Of a stretch of 15,403 nt of DNA, positions 1 to 10,257 are shown piece after piece. The stretch spans positions 64,001 through 79,403 of the forward strand of contig NW_027018108.1 of NCBI RefSeq assembly GCF_032854445.1. The letters are read 5' to 3'. Source of the stretch: Liolophura sinensis. Its lineage: Eukaryota > Mollusca > Polyplacophora > Chitonida > Chitonidae. The translations under genes were made by a program, and so were the position numbers. The number at the start of each line of letters is the position of its first letter. Position 1 is the first letter of the stretch. A model generated the notes under the pieces. That model was given only the letters and a program-made list of their open reading frames with translations. It was not told the origin of the DNA and made no database searches.

Positions 1-3000
1 GTCAGTGTTTAATTGTACTTTTTACAGCGGATTGTATCAAGTACCTTTTGTTTTTTTTATATACAAATGGTGTGGTTTTTTCTACATGTAGATAAAGACA
101 TTGAGTTTGTCTTCGACTTAGAAGTAAGACATTTGTTGGGTGAGTTAAATGGGCTTGGCCCAAAGATTTGACGTCGTCTGGGCTACCGAAGGGCACATAA
201 CTTATAATGAAAAATTGAATATAGTAATGACCAGTCGCGATTGTACATAGCTAATGTACCCGATTTCAATTCGCAAAAAGACCAGGCAAAAATCCAAAAG
301 TGGAAAAAACTGTTCCATGCTGCTGGTAAGAGACTAATCCGACGTATTTTGTGACGGGAAATCGAATGGTGCAAACCGCGTTGCTCTCCGACCAATACTT
401 TTGGCTGTAGCCACAAATGAATAATCAATGATGTCAAGATCACGTGCCCAGCAACGGCTCTTACTCCATGGAAACCAAGGAAATTTGCAATTTTTCAACA
501 GCTGGAGATGCCTGGCCCAATTGCGCATCCTTTGGCACCTTATTGATGTGGGTCAGTGTTCAATTGTACTTTTTACAGCGGATTGTATCAAGTACCTTGT
601 GTTTTTTTTTATATACAAATGGTGTGGTTTTTCTACATGTAGATAAAGACATTGAGTTTGTCTTCGACTTAGAAGTAAGACATTTGCTGGGTGAGTTAAA
701 TGGGCTTGGCCCAAAGATTTGACGTCGTCTGGGCTACCGAAGGGCACATAACTTATAATGAAAAGTTGAATATAGTAATGACCAGTCGCGATTGTACATA
801 GTTAATGTAGCCGATTTCAATTCGCAAAAAGACCAGGCAAAAATCCAAAAGTAGAAAAACTGTTCCAATGCTGCTGGTAAGAGGCTAATCCGACGTATTT
901 TGTGACGAGAAATCGAATGGTGCAAACCGCGTTGCTCTCCGACCAATACTTTTGGCTGTAGCCACAAATGAATAATCAATGATGTCAAGATCACGTGCCC
1001 AGCAACGGCTCTTACTCCATGGAAACCATAGAAATTTGCAATTTTTCAACAGCTGGAGATGCCTGGCCCAATTGCGCATCCTTTGGCACCTTATTGATGT
1101 GGGTCAGTGTTCAATTGTACTTTTTACAGCGGATTGTATCAAGTACCTTTTGTTTTTTTTATATACAAATGGTGTGGTTTTTCTACATGTAGATAAAGAC
1201 ATTGAGTTTGTCTTCGACTTAGAAGTAAGACATTTGCTGGGTGAGATAAATGGGCTTGGCCCAAAGATTTGACGTCGTCTGGGCTACCGAAGGGCACATA
1301 ACTTATAATGAAAAGTTGAATATAGTAATGACCAGTCGCGATTGTACATAGTTAATGCAGCCGATTTCAATTCGCAAAAAGACCAGGCAAAAATCCAAAA
1401 GTAGAAAAACTGTTCCAATGCTGCTGGTAAGAGGCTAATCCGACGTATTTTGTGACGAGAAATCGAATGGTGCAAACCGCGTTGCTCTCCGACCAATACT
1501 TTTGGCTGTAGCCACAAATGAATAATCAATGATGTCAAGATCACGTGCCCAGCAACGGCTCTTACTCCATGGAAACCAAGGAAATTTGCAATTTTTCAAC
1601 AGCTGGAGATGCCTGGCCCAATTGCGCATCCTTTGGCACCTTATTGATGTGGGTCAGTGTTCAATTGTTCTTTTTACAGCGGATTGTATCAAGTACCTTT
1701 TGTTTTTTTTACATACAAATGGTGTGGTTTTTCTACATGTAGATAAAGACATTGAGTTTGTCTTCGACTTAGAAGTAAGACATTTGTTGGGTGAGTTAAA
1801 TGGGCTTGACCCAAAGATTTGACGTCGTCTGGGCTACCGAAGGGCACATAACTTATAATGAAAAGTTGAATATAGTAATGACCAGTCGCGATTGTACATA
1901 GTTAATGCAGCCGATTTCAATTAGCAAAAAGACCAGGCAAAAATCCAAAAGTAGAAAAACTGTTCCAATGCTGCTGGTAAGAGGCTAATCCGACGTATTT
2001 TGTGACGAGAAATCGAATGGTGCAAACCGCGTTGCTCTCCGACCAATACTTTTGGCTGTAGCCACAAATGAATAATCAATGATGTCAAGATCACGTGCCC
2101 AGCAACGGCTCTTACTCCATGGAAACCAAGGAAATTTGCAATTTTTCAACAGCTGGAGATGCCTGGCCCAATTGCGCATCCTTTGGCACCTTATTGATGT
2201 GGGTCAGTGTTCAATTGTACTTTTTACAGCGGGTTGTATCAAGTACCTTGTGTTTTTTTTATATACAAATGGTGTGGTTTTTCTACATGTAGATAAAGAC
2301 ATTGAGTTTGTCTTCGACTTAGAAGTAAGACATTTGCTGGGTGAGTTAAATGGGCTTGGCCCAAAGATTTGACGTCGTCTGGGCTACCGAAGGGCACATA
2401 ACTTATAATGAAATGTTGAATATAGTAATGACCAGTCGCGATTGTACATAGTTAATGCAGCCGATTTCAATTAGCAAAAAGACCAGGCAAAAATCCAAAA
2501 GTGGAAAAACTGTTCCAATGCTGCTGGTAAGAGGCTAATCCGACGTATTTTGTGACGAGAAATCGAATGGTGCAAACCGCGTTGCTCTCCGACCAATACT
2601 TTTGGCTGTAGCCACAAATGAATAATCAATGATGTCAAGATCACGTGCCCAGCAACGGCTCTTACTCCATGGAAACCAAGGAAATTTGCAATTTTTCAAC
2701 AGCTGGAGATGCCTGGCCCTATTGCGCATCCTTTGGCACCTTATTGATGTGGGTCAGTGTTCAATTGTACTTTTTACAGCGGATTGTATCAAGTACCTTG
2801 TGTTTTTTTTATATACAAATGGTGTGGTTTTTCTACATGTAGATAAAGACATTGAGTTTGTCTTCGACTTAGAAGTAAGACATTTGCTGGGTGAGTTAAA
2901 TGGGCTTGGCCCAAAGATTTGACGTCGTCTGGGCTACCGAAGGGCACATAACTTATAATGAAAAGTTGAATATAGTAATGACCAGTCGCGATTGTACATA

Positions 3001-6000
3001 GTTAATGTAGCCGATTTCAATTCGCAAAAAGACCAGGCAAAAATCCAAAAGTAGAAAAACTGTTCCAATGCTGCTGGTAAGAGGCTAATCCGACGTATTT
3101 TGTGACGAGAAATCGAATGGTGCAAACCGCGTTGCTCTCCAACCAATACTTTTGGCTGTAGCCACAAATGAATAATCAATGATGTCAAGATCACGTGCCC
3201 AGCAACGGCTCTTACTCCATGGAAACCAAGGAAATTTGCAATTTTTCAACAGCTGGAGATGCCTGGCCCAATTACGCATCCTTTGGCACCTTATTGATGT
3301 GGGTCAGTGTTCAATTGTACTTTTTACAGCGGATTGTATCAAGTACCTTGTGTTTTTTTTATATACAAATGGTGTGGTTTTTCTACATGTAGATAAAGAC
3401 ATTGAGTTTGTCTTCGACTTAGAAGTAAGACATTTGCTGGGTGAGTTAAATGGGTTTGGCCCAAAGATTTGACGTCGTCTGGGCTACCGAAGGGCACATA
3501 ACTTATAATGAAAAGTTGAATATAGTAATGACCAGTCGCGATTGTACATAGTTAATGTAGCCGATTTCAATTCGCAAAAAGACCAGGCAAAAATCCAAAA
3601 GTAGAAAAACTGTTCCAATGCTGCTGGTAAGAGGCTAATCCGACGTATTTTGTGACGAGAAATCGAATGGTGCAAACCGCGTTGCTCTCCGACCAATACT
3701 TTTGGCTGTAGCCACAAATGAATAATCAATGATGTCAAGATCACGTGCCCAGCAACGGCTCTTACTCCATGGAAACCATAGTAATTTGCAATTTTTCAAC
3801 AGCTGGAGATGCCTGGCCCAATTGCGCATCTTTTGGCGCCTTATTGATGTGGGTCAGTGTTCAATTGTACTTTTTACAGCGGACTGTATCAAGTACCTTG
3901 TGTTTTTTTATATACAAATGGTGTGGTTTTTCTACATGTAGATAAAGACATTGAGTTTGTCTTCGACTTAGAAGTAAGACATTTGCTGGGTGAGTTAAAT
4001 GGGCTTGGCCCAAAGATTTGACGTCGTCTGGGCTACCGAAGGGCACATAACTTATAATGAAATGTTGAATATAGTAATGACCAGTCGCGATTGTACATAG
4101 TTAATGTAGCCGATTTCAATTACCAAAATGACCAGGCAAAAATCCAAAAGTGGAAAAACTGTTCCAATGCTGCTGGTAAGAGGCTAATCCGACGTATTTT
4201 GTGACGAGAAATCGAATGGTGCAAACCGCGTGGCTCTCCGACCAATACTTTTGGCTGTAGCCACAAATGAATAATCAATGATGTCAAGATCACGTGCCCA
4301 GCAACGGCTCTTACTCCATGGAAACCAAGGAAATTTGCAATTTTTCAACAGCTGGAGATGCCTGGCCCAATTGCGCATCCTTTGGCACCTTATTGATGTG
4401 GGTCAGTGTTCAATTGTACTTTTTACAGCGGATTGTATCAAGTACCTTGTGTTTTTTTTATATACAAATGGTGTGGTTTTTCTACATGTAGATAAAGACA
4501 TTGAGTTTGTCTTTGATTTAGAAGTAAGACATTTGGTGGGTGAGTTAATTGGGCTTGGCCCAAAGATTTGACGTCGTCTGGGCTACCGAAGGGCACATAA
4601 CTTATAATGAAATGTTGAATATAGTAATGACCAGTCGCGATTGTACATAGTTAATGTAGCCGATTTCAATTAGCAAAAAGACCAGGCAAAAATCCAAAAG
4701 TAGAAAAACTGTTCCAATGCTGCTGGTAAGAGGCTAATCCGACGTATTTTGTGACGAGAAATCGAATGGTGCAAACCGCGTTGCTCTCCGACCAATACTT
4801 TTGGCTGTAGCCACAAATGAATAATCAATGATGTCAAGATCACGTGCCCAGCAACGGCTCTTACTCCATGGAAACCAAGGAAATTTGCAATTTTTCAACA
4901 GCTGGAGATGCCTGGCCCAATTGCGCATCCTTTGGCACCTTATTGATGTGGGTCAGTGTTCAATTGTACTTTTTACAGCGGATTGTATCAAGTACCTTTT
5001 GTTTTTTTTACATACAAATGGTGTGGTTTTTCTGCATGTAGATAAAGACATTGAGTTTGTCTTCGACTTAGAAGTAAGACATTTGCTGGGTGAGTTAAAT
5101 GGGCTTGGCCCAAAGATTTGACGTCGTCTGGGCTACCGAAGGGCACATAACTTATAATGAAAAGTTGAATATAGTAATGACCAGTCGCGATTGTACATAG
5201 CTAATGTAGCCGATTTCAATTAGCAAAATGAGCAGGCAAAAATCCAAAAGTGGAAAAACTGTTCCAATGCTGCTGGTAAGAGGCTAATCCGACGTATTTT
5301 GTGACGAGAAATCGAATGGTGCAAACCGCGTTGCTCTCCGACCAATACTTTTGGCTGTAGCCACAAATGAATAATCAATGATGTCAAGATCACGTGCCCA
5401 GCAACGGCTCTTACTCCATGGAAACCATAGAAATTTGCAATTTTTTCAACAGCTGGAGATGCCTGGCCCAATTGCGCATCCTTTGGCACCTTATTGATGT
5501 GGGTCAGTGTTCAATTGTACTTTTTACAGCGGATTGTATCAAGTACCTTTTGTTTTTTTTATATACAAATGGTGTGGTTTTTATGCATGTAGATAAAGAC
5601 ATTGAGTTTGTCTTCGACTTAGAAGTAAGACATTTGTTGGGTGAGTTAAATGGGCTTGGCCCAAAGATTTGACGTCGTCTGGGCTACCGAAGGGCACATA
5701 ACTTATAATGAAAAGTTGAATATAGTAATGACCAGTCGCGATTGTACATAGTTAATGTAGCCGATTTCAATTCGCAAAAAGACCAGGCAAAAATCCAAAA
5801 GTAGAAAAACTGTTCCAATGCTGCTGGTAAGAGGCTAATCCGACGTATTTTGTGACGAGAAATCGAATGGTGCAAACCGCGTTGCTCTCCAACCAATACT
5901 TTTGGCTGTAGCCACAAATGAATAATCAATGATGTCAAGATCACGTGCCCAGCAACGGCTCTTACTCCATGGAAACCAAGGAAATTTGCAATTTTTCAAC

Positions 6001-6922
6001 AGCTGGAGATGCCTGGCCCAATTGCGCATCCTTTGGCACCTTATTGATGTGGGTCAGTGTTCAATTGTACTTTTTACAGCGGATTGTATCAAGTACCTTG
6101 TGTTTTTTTTATATGCAAATGGTGTGGTTTTTCTACATGTAGATAAAGACATTAAGTTTGTCTTCGACTTAGAAGTAAGACATTTGCTGGGTGAGTTAAA
6201 TGGGCTTGGCCCAAAGATTTGACGTCGTCTGGGCTACCGAAGGGCACATAACTTATAATGAAATGTTGAATATAGTAATGACCAGTCGCGATTGTACATA
6301 GTTAATGTAGCCGATTTCAATTCGCAAAAAGACCAGGCAAAAATCCAAAAGTAGAAAAACTGTTCCAATGCTGCTGGTAAGAGGCTAATCCGACGTATTT
6401 TGTGACGAGAAATCGAATGGTGCAAACCGCGTTGCTCTCCGACCAATACTTTTGGCTGTAGCCACAAATGAATAATCAATGATGTCAAGATCACGTGCCC
6501 AGCAACGGCTCTTACTCCATGGAAACCAAGGAAATTTGCAATTTTTCAACAGCTGGAGATGCCTGGCCCAATTGCGCATCCTTTGGCACCTTATTGATGT
6601 GGGTCAGTGTTCAATTGTACTTTTTACAGCGGATTGTATCAAGTACCTTGTGTTTTTTTTATATAGAAATGGTGTGGTTTTTCTACATGTAGATAAAGAC
6701 ATTGAGTTTGTCTTCGACTTAGAAGTAAGACATTTGTTGGGTGAGTTAAATGGGCTTGGCCCAAAGATTTGACGTCGTCTGGGCTGCCGAAGGGCACATA
6801 ACTTATAATGAAAAGTTGAATATAGTAATGACCAGTCGCGATTGTACATAGTTAATGTAGCCGATTTCAATTAGCAAAGAGACCAGGCAAAAATCCAAAA
6901 GTGGAAAAACTGTTCCAATGCT
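1..6922. repeat. Tandem satellite array, left arm (~550-bp monomer)
   Basis: Head-to-tail array of a near-identical monomer. Phased at the retrotransposon insertion point, monomers start at 322, 873, 1423, 1973, 2523, 3073, 3623, 4172, 4722, 5272, 5823 and 6373, with a partial monomer at 1-321. Lengths are 550 bp except 551 (322 and 5272) and 549 (3623). The length changes lie partly in a T-run before TATATAC. Copies differ by scattered single-base changes, many shared by several monomers. Each monomer carries CACGTG, TGACGTCG, the palindrome CTACATGTAG (changed in a few copies) and a T-rich run. Short ORFs occur on both strands (97 aa on +, 64 and 86 aa on -), but they overlap each other, are broken in some copies by the same point changes, and resemble no family I know. 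I call this a non-coding satellite. Its function is unknown, and it matches no rRNA, tRNA, snRNA or histone gene I recognise. Confidence 0.97.
6921..6922. other. Left copy of 2-bp target-site duplication (CT)
   Basis: An uninterrupted monomer reads CCAATGCTGCTGGTAAG at this place. On the left the match runs through AATGCT (6917-6922) and then stops. On the right it resumes with CTGCTGG at 13078. The only bases present on both sides are CT. An imperfect 6-bp reading (AATGCT against AATACT at 13074-13079) is possible, but the AAT there may simply belong to the element's AT-rich tail. Very short or absent duplications are known for CR1/L2-type elements. Confidence 0.7.
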
Positions 6923-6933
6923 AACATAATTCA

Positions 6934-6943
6934 CAAGATGGCG
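6934..6943 (+). promoter_or_regulatory. YY1-like site CAAGATGGCG at the element's 5' end
   Basis: CAAGATGGCG matches the core of the vertebrate/insect YY1 (Pho) binding site (AAGATGGC). It begins 12 bases after the element's left junction. Human L1 has a YY1 site at almost the same distance from its first base, where it helps set the transcription start. Binding here is inferred from sequence and position only; a 10-mer can occur by chance. Confidence 0.4.
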
Positions 6944-7128
6944 TCTATCGAATAAGGCGGACCAGTGAGAGGTGGTAATCCTGGCTGACTTGAGAGTTTC
7001 CCTAAGTTGATTCACATATGTTTGTGTGGATATGTTCTACATTTGGTAATTTGGGCAATCAAGCGTGAAGATAGAGTTTATGAAGCAGAGAATTGCTAAA
7101 ATCAGTGACTGCAAAAACAGTGCTTGTG

Positions 7129-7137
7129 ACTTACCTG
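7129..7137 (-). other. Antisense 5' splice-donor consensus in the 5' UTR
   Basis: Read on the minus strand, the bases are CAG|GTAAGT, the ideal U1-complementary donor, with the intron starting at 7134 and running leftward. Nothing shows that an antisense transcript exists. The open minus frame here (7249-7037) has no ATG near its beginning. Confidence 0.25.
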
Positions 7138-7624
7138 TTGATCCAGCCTGAACAACAACAACACCATGAACCAACCTCGGATTGAGTCTCTCTTCAGTGG
7201 GGCGTGCACTGAAAAGGTAACTGCTAGTACTAACTCTGATATAGTCCAAAATGAAAATTCGAAGACGTCACCTGGAATTCCTGCTAGTAGTAACCTTGCT
7301 CAGCCCTCAAGAACGGCAATATCAAGATTTTCAGGAAAACGTAAACTGAATCTGGTCGCCAAAAATCCCAGCATTAAAAGATTGAATTCATTACCCGACA
7401 TTCAGTCCCTAATTTGTGCTGATCGATGTGAGGACGAAACCGAGTTATACGAGGTAACAAACGTCAAGGCTGGAACTGACACTAACTTTCTTACCGAGAG
7501 CATATTGACACCTCAAGTCAGCAAACATCTAAATTGCCTAATCCTGAATGCTGTAGAAACGGCTTTAAAACCACTAATTGAGCTAGTATCGTCGAGTAAG
7601 AATGACATAACAACCCTTGCACGT

Positions 7625-7628
7625 AAAA
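7625..7628 (+). other. ORF1 frameshift 1 (extra A in an A4 run)
   Basis: The first ORF1 frame reads into TGA at 7631-7633 just after this A4 run. The next frame, starting from the same place, is open and continues directly into the coiled coil. A single extra base here accounts for the change. Confidence 0.7.
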
Positions 7629-7795
7629 GTTGACAGTCTACAACTAGAAATTGCTGACAGGGATAAGACAATTTGTGAATGTAAGGCTGAAATATCATAT
7701 CTAAAATCTGAACTGGCAATCGTCAATTCCCTACTCAGAAAAAGCTCAGAAGAAAATATGCGACAAAAGGATGAATTCCAGTCCCTTTTAGACAG

Positions 7796-7797
7796 CC
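7796..7797 (+). other. ORF1 frameshift 2 (extra C in a CC pair)
   Basis: The coiled-coil frame ends at TAG 7806-7808. The conserved QYSRRECLRISG block starts in the next frame at 7801. One surplus base at or beside the CC pair restores continuity. Confidence 0.65.
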
Positions 7798-8226
7798 GAA
7801 CAATATAGTAGACGAGAGTGTCTGCGGATTTCTGGCCTTTCACTTCAACCAGGTGAAACGACTGATGACGCGGTGTGCCGACTTGCAAGTCATCTTAATA
7901 TTGAAATGTGTAAAAAAGATATCTCGCGTTCACATTTTATTGGAAAAAACCAGTCCCAGATAATCGTTAGGTTTGTTTCGTACCGAACCAGATCTGAACT
8001 GATTAGAGCACGTCCATTACTGAAGAGCGCCAATGGTTACACAGGGGTGTATATAAATGAAGATCTCACGAAAACTAGGTATAAGCTCTTTAAAAGATTA
8101 CTTCAAAAGAAGAAAGAAGGTGTGATTTTCTCAGCCTGGACACACGACGGAAATGTGTTCTATTGTTCCCAAGACGGGGGAGTGAAGGTGCAGGTGGCTT
8201 CTGAATGGAATCTCGAGAACATGTAA

Positions 8227-9192
8227 TCAACCTGGTCAAATCACTTTTCCCGTGCAGGATACAGGAGTGTTCATACTTTAATCATTAAAGACAGCCGACC
8301 GATGTGCTTTCTGTATAGTAACTCTGACTGTACATGCGTGTCTACTAACACAAAAGTGCGGTCTGCTGCCGTAACTTACGTAATAGCAGATAATATGTAC
8401 GCTACTCCAACACAAACTGCTGCTCAATGTCTCTCTCTAAAACACTTGACTTGATCAACAATATAGTACTCACAACGAATTGGTCTTGGACATGTGTAAA
8501 TGGCCGTGTAAATGTACATGTATACATACATATATCCATATATCTGCATAAGTAAGCCCGAAAAATTAAAAAATTTATCTGATAGTTAAGAATATATAAA
8601 TGTATATATGCATTTGGCCATGACACATTAAATATTCCAGTTCAATTACCGGATAAATTTCGAATTAAACTACAAATATTAGGGAACAATAAATATATGA
8701 AGTAGACGGGAAAATGACGTCATTATGTTTGTGTACCAAGCTACAGGGTACCAAAAGTGAAAAGTCACGGTTAACAAAACGTACAATCTATTTGTATTGT
8801 CTTTGACCATTTTTCAGTATCCTTCCAGTGAGCCCAAATCGTTGTTTATCCGATAAGTAGATAAATAATTACCATTCAAAACTATACGGAAGATTGGCCC
8901 TCATTTCTGATTAATAGTTGTCTCCTTTAGGCAAATCCCAATTCTCTATATATAAGTTGAAAATACTCACCTTAGTGATAATATTTGTAAACAAACTGTC
9001 ATTGTTAATAAATTCCTCATGATACTTTATTGTGCCAGTAACCCACCTCTCCCTATACGCTTCTGTCTGGGACTGGTGCTTCTGAGGACGTACTATGTAC
9101 GCACCTTTACACCTCATATTTTTTGTGATTTATTTTGAAATTCTTACTTGTATGTACTGGACTATGTTACACGTGATCTTACCGATAACTAC
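8227..9192. other. Long AT-rich inter-ORF spacer
   Basis: About 0.97 kb separates the ORF1 stop from the first in-frame ATG of ORF2 (about 0.9 kb counting from the ORF2 frame's upstream TGA at 9136-9138). This is long for the group, where the two ORFs usually lie close together or overlap. No convincing + strand coding region is seen. 8500-8620 is especially AT-rich, with TACATGTATACATACATATA-like words. The right part holds an exon-like piece on the minus strand (8971-9081). How ORF2 would be reached by ribosomes across such a distance is unclear; an internal entry or reinitiation mechanism would be needed. Confidence 0.6.
8971..9081 (-). other. Exon-like antisense segment in the spacer (unrecognised)
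   Basis: On the minus strand these 111 bases are open (37 codons, KHQSQTEAYRERW... to ...NIITK). They are preceded by TCCTCAG, like a 3' splice acceptor, and followed by a consensus donor AAG|GTGAGT (intron side at 8970-8965). The length is a multiple of three, so splicing would keep phase. I do not recognise the peptide. It may be a captured host exon or chance. Confidence 0.25.
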
Positions 9193-9375
9193 ATGCGTAA
9201 TAAACAAAAATTCGAGCTGTTATCAAGTGAGTACGATGGTAACCAGGCTAGAACATGTGCTTCTTTCTTTCTTAAATGTTGTTACGTCATGGATTACCTA
9301 AGTCAATATCGTGTGGCAATCGGGACTTGGTATAACTTTGTGTGCTGTAAAAGCAGGGTGCACCTAATCAAACTT

Positions 9376-9513
9376 ATAAACTTGCTGAATGAATTAACAG
9401 TGATTTGTAATGCTACTGACTCTTTACTATTTTGTGTTATTATAGGTATTCTTTGTAGGTTAAACAACTTGAATTACGTTTTAATTGTCATTATCGCATT
9501 ACTGCTGCGATGC
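9376..9513 (+). other. Hydrophobic, signal/TM-like stretch before the 2A motif
   Basis: The ORF2 codons here encode mostly L, I, V, C and F with few charges, including CVIIGILC and YVLIVIIALLL immediately before RCGDIHKNPGP. A hydrophobic helix upstream of 2A is usual for 2A-like sequences. In some sea urchin proteins 2A-linked N-termini act as signal sequences. Membrane targeting here is inference. Confidence 0.5.
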
Positions 9514-9540
9514 GGAGATATACATAAAAATCCGGGACCA
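9514..9540 (+). other. 2A-like ribosome-skipping motif GDIHKNPGP
   Basis: The nine codons spell G-D-I-H-K-N-P-G-P. The 2A consensus is D-[VI]-E-x-N-P-G-P, in which the ribosome fails to link the final Gly and Pro, so the upstream peptide is released and translation continues. All invariant residues match except His in place of Glu. If active, it would free an N-terminal peptide of about 115 residues (from 9193) and leave the endonuclease/reverse transcriptase starting with Pro. 2A-like motifs at this place are documented in CR1/L2-type elements of invertebrates. Activity of the His variant is uncertain. Confidence 0.75.
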
Positions 9541-9558
9541 CCAAGCTCGCATAACTTA

Positions 9559-10257
9559 AGATGTTGTCATTTTAATGCTAGGAGCCTTCTGGCTCAGTCT
9601 GATGATCAAATGTCATCATATTCTAAGTTAGACGAAGTCTCAACCGTACTTGTAAATGAACATGATTACGATATTATTTGTGTAACAGAAACTTGGCTTA
9701 GTTCTGCCATACCAGATGAAAGAGTTAATATAGAAGGGTACTACATTATAAGGAAAGGCAGAGATATTCATGGTGGGGGTGTTGCCATTTATTGTAAGTC
9801 ATCATTGAATATCACACGCAGATTAGATCTTGAAAATGAAAATGAAATGCTATGGATTACAACTGAATTGTTCAATAGAAGTGTATTAGTTGCTGTATGT
9901 TACCGCCCTCCTAACCAATCAACGGAATCACGGGATCTTTTTATTGATAACTTTGATTCTACTCTTACTTCTGTTATATCAGAAAACCCACATGCTTTAC
10001 TAATATTTGGTGATTTTAACGATCGCTGCACTGATTGGAATAAATACCATGATAAGAGTGAATTAAAAATGAAACTTTTCGACCTTTTGGCTGGAAAAAA
10101 TTTATTTCAAATACTGAATGAGCCGACAAGATATACGGAAGATAGTGCTTATTTATTAGATCTAATAATCACTGACAATATGAGATATGTAATAGATTAC
10201 GGAGTGGCTTGTCCCATGGCTAATCTTGACCACTGCACGATCTATTGTAAACTGGAT
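9559..10257 (+). other. APE-type endonuclease domain of ORF2
   Basis: Exonuclease-endonuclease-phosphatase fold, recognised by its motif order: FNARSL (Asn, 9568-9591), ETWL (metal-binding Glu, 9688-9699), GGGVAIY, CYRPPN, GDFND (Asp and Asn, 10009-10023), YLLDLIITD and the final LDH (10225-10233). The usual form of the last motif is SDH; here Leu replaces Ser while Asp-His is kept. It would nick target DNA to prime reverse transcription. Confidence 0.9.

Larger units (their letters stand above)
6923..7165 (+). promoter_or_regulatory. 5' UTR and likely internal promoter of the retrotransposon
   Basis: This 243-bp non-coding stretch lies between the satellite junction and the ORF1 ATG. LINEs of this type are transcribed from an internal promoter starting at their own first base, so the promoter should lie here. 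A YY1-like core sits 12-21 bases from the left end. The leader ends with an AAC-repeat tract (7151-7162) just before the ATG, which would be an unstructured lead-in for ribosomes. A TGA in frame with ORF1 at 7139-7141 fixes 7166 as the first usable in-frame ATG. No TATA box is visible. Confidence 0.6.
7166..8226 (+). pseudogene. ORF1, coiled-coil nucleic-acid-binding protein, two frameshifts
   Basis: This is ORF1 of the retrotransposon, which in this group binds the element's RNA and helps form the ribonucleoprotein. It is read in three successive frames. Segment one (7166 to about 7628) is a polar, probably disordered N-terminus with a basic KRK patch near residue 60 and stops at TGA 7631. 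Segment two (about 7629-7797) is a heptad-like coiled coil rich in L, E and K and stops at TAG 7806. Segment three (about 7798-8226) begins EQYSRRECLRISG and contains the SRSHFIGK stretch typical of the RRM-like part of non-LTR ORF1 proteins. It ends in a YINEDLT...KLFKRL...W..DGNVFY domain resembling the C-terminal domain of baculovirus FP25K-like and LINE ORF1 proteins. Each break is explained by one extra base: in the A4 run at 7625-7628 and in the CC at 7796-7797. The total of about 350 codons is normal for the family. The ATG has an ACACC context. Confidence 0.85.

Noticed and set aside
320-420. Spliced-leader or snRNA-like gene in the monomer (CTG|GTAAGAGG followed about 75 bases later by AATACTTTTGG, an Sm-like site)
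   Set aside because: The Sm match is imperfect, the following stem (GGC TGTA GCC) is only three base pairs, and no known leader sequence precedes the donor.
1-6922. 5S rRNA, U1/U2/U6 snRNA, tRNA or histone repeat
   Set aside because: Compared by eye with the conserved cores of these genes on both strands; no match, and no pol III A/B box pair stands out.
7037-7249. Antisense ORF in the 5' UTR, analogous to primate L1 ORF0
   Set aside because: The minus-strand frame begins with TTG and has no ATG except at its very end, so it is unlikely to be translated.
8402-8626. Minus-strand ORF of 74 aa in the spacer
   Set aside because: It covers a low-complexity AT-rich stretch with TACATA/TATATA words, and the product is Tyr/Cys/Ile-rich with no recognisable motif.
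9148-9150. TTG as the start of ORF2
   Set aside because: Eukaryotic initiation at TTG is improbable. ATGs at 9193 and 9289 are in frame, and the frame is closed upstream by TGA at 9136-9138.
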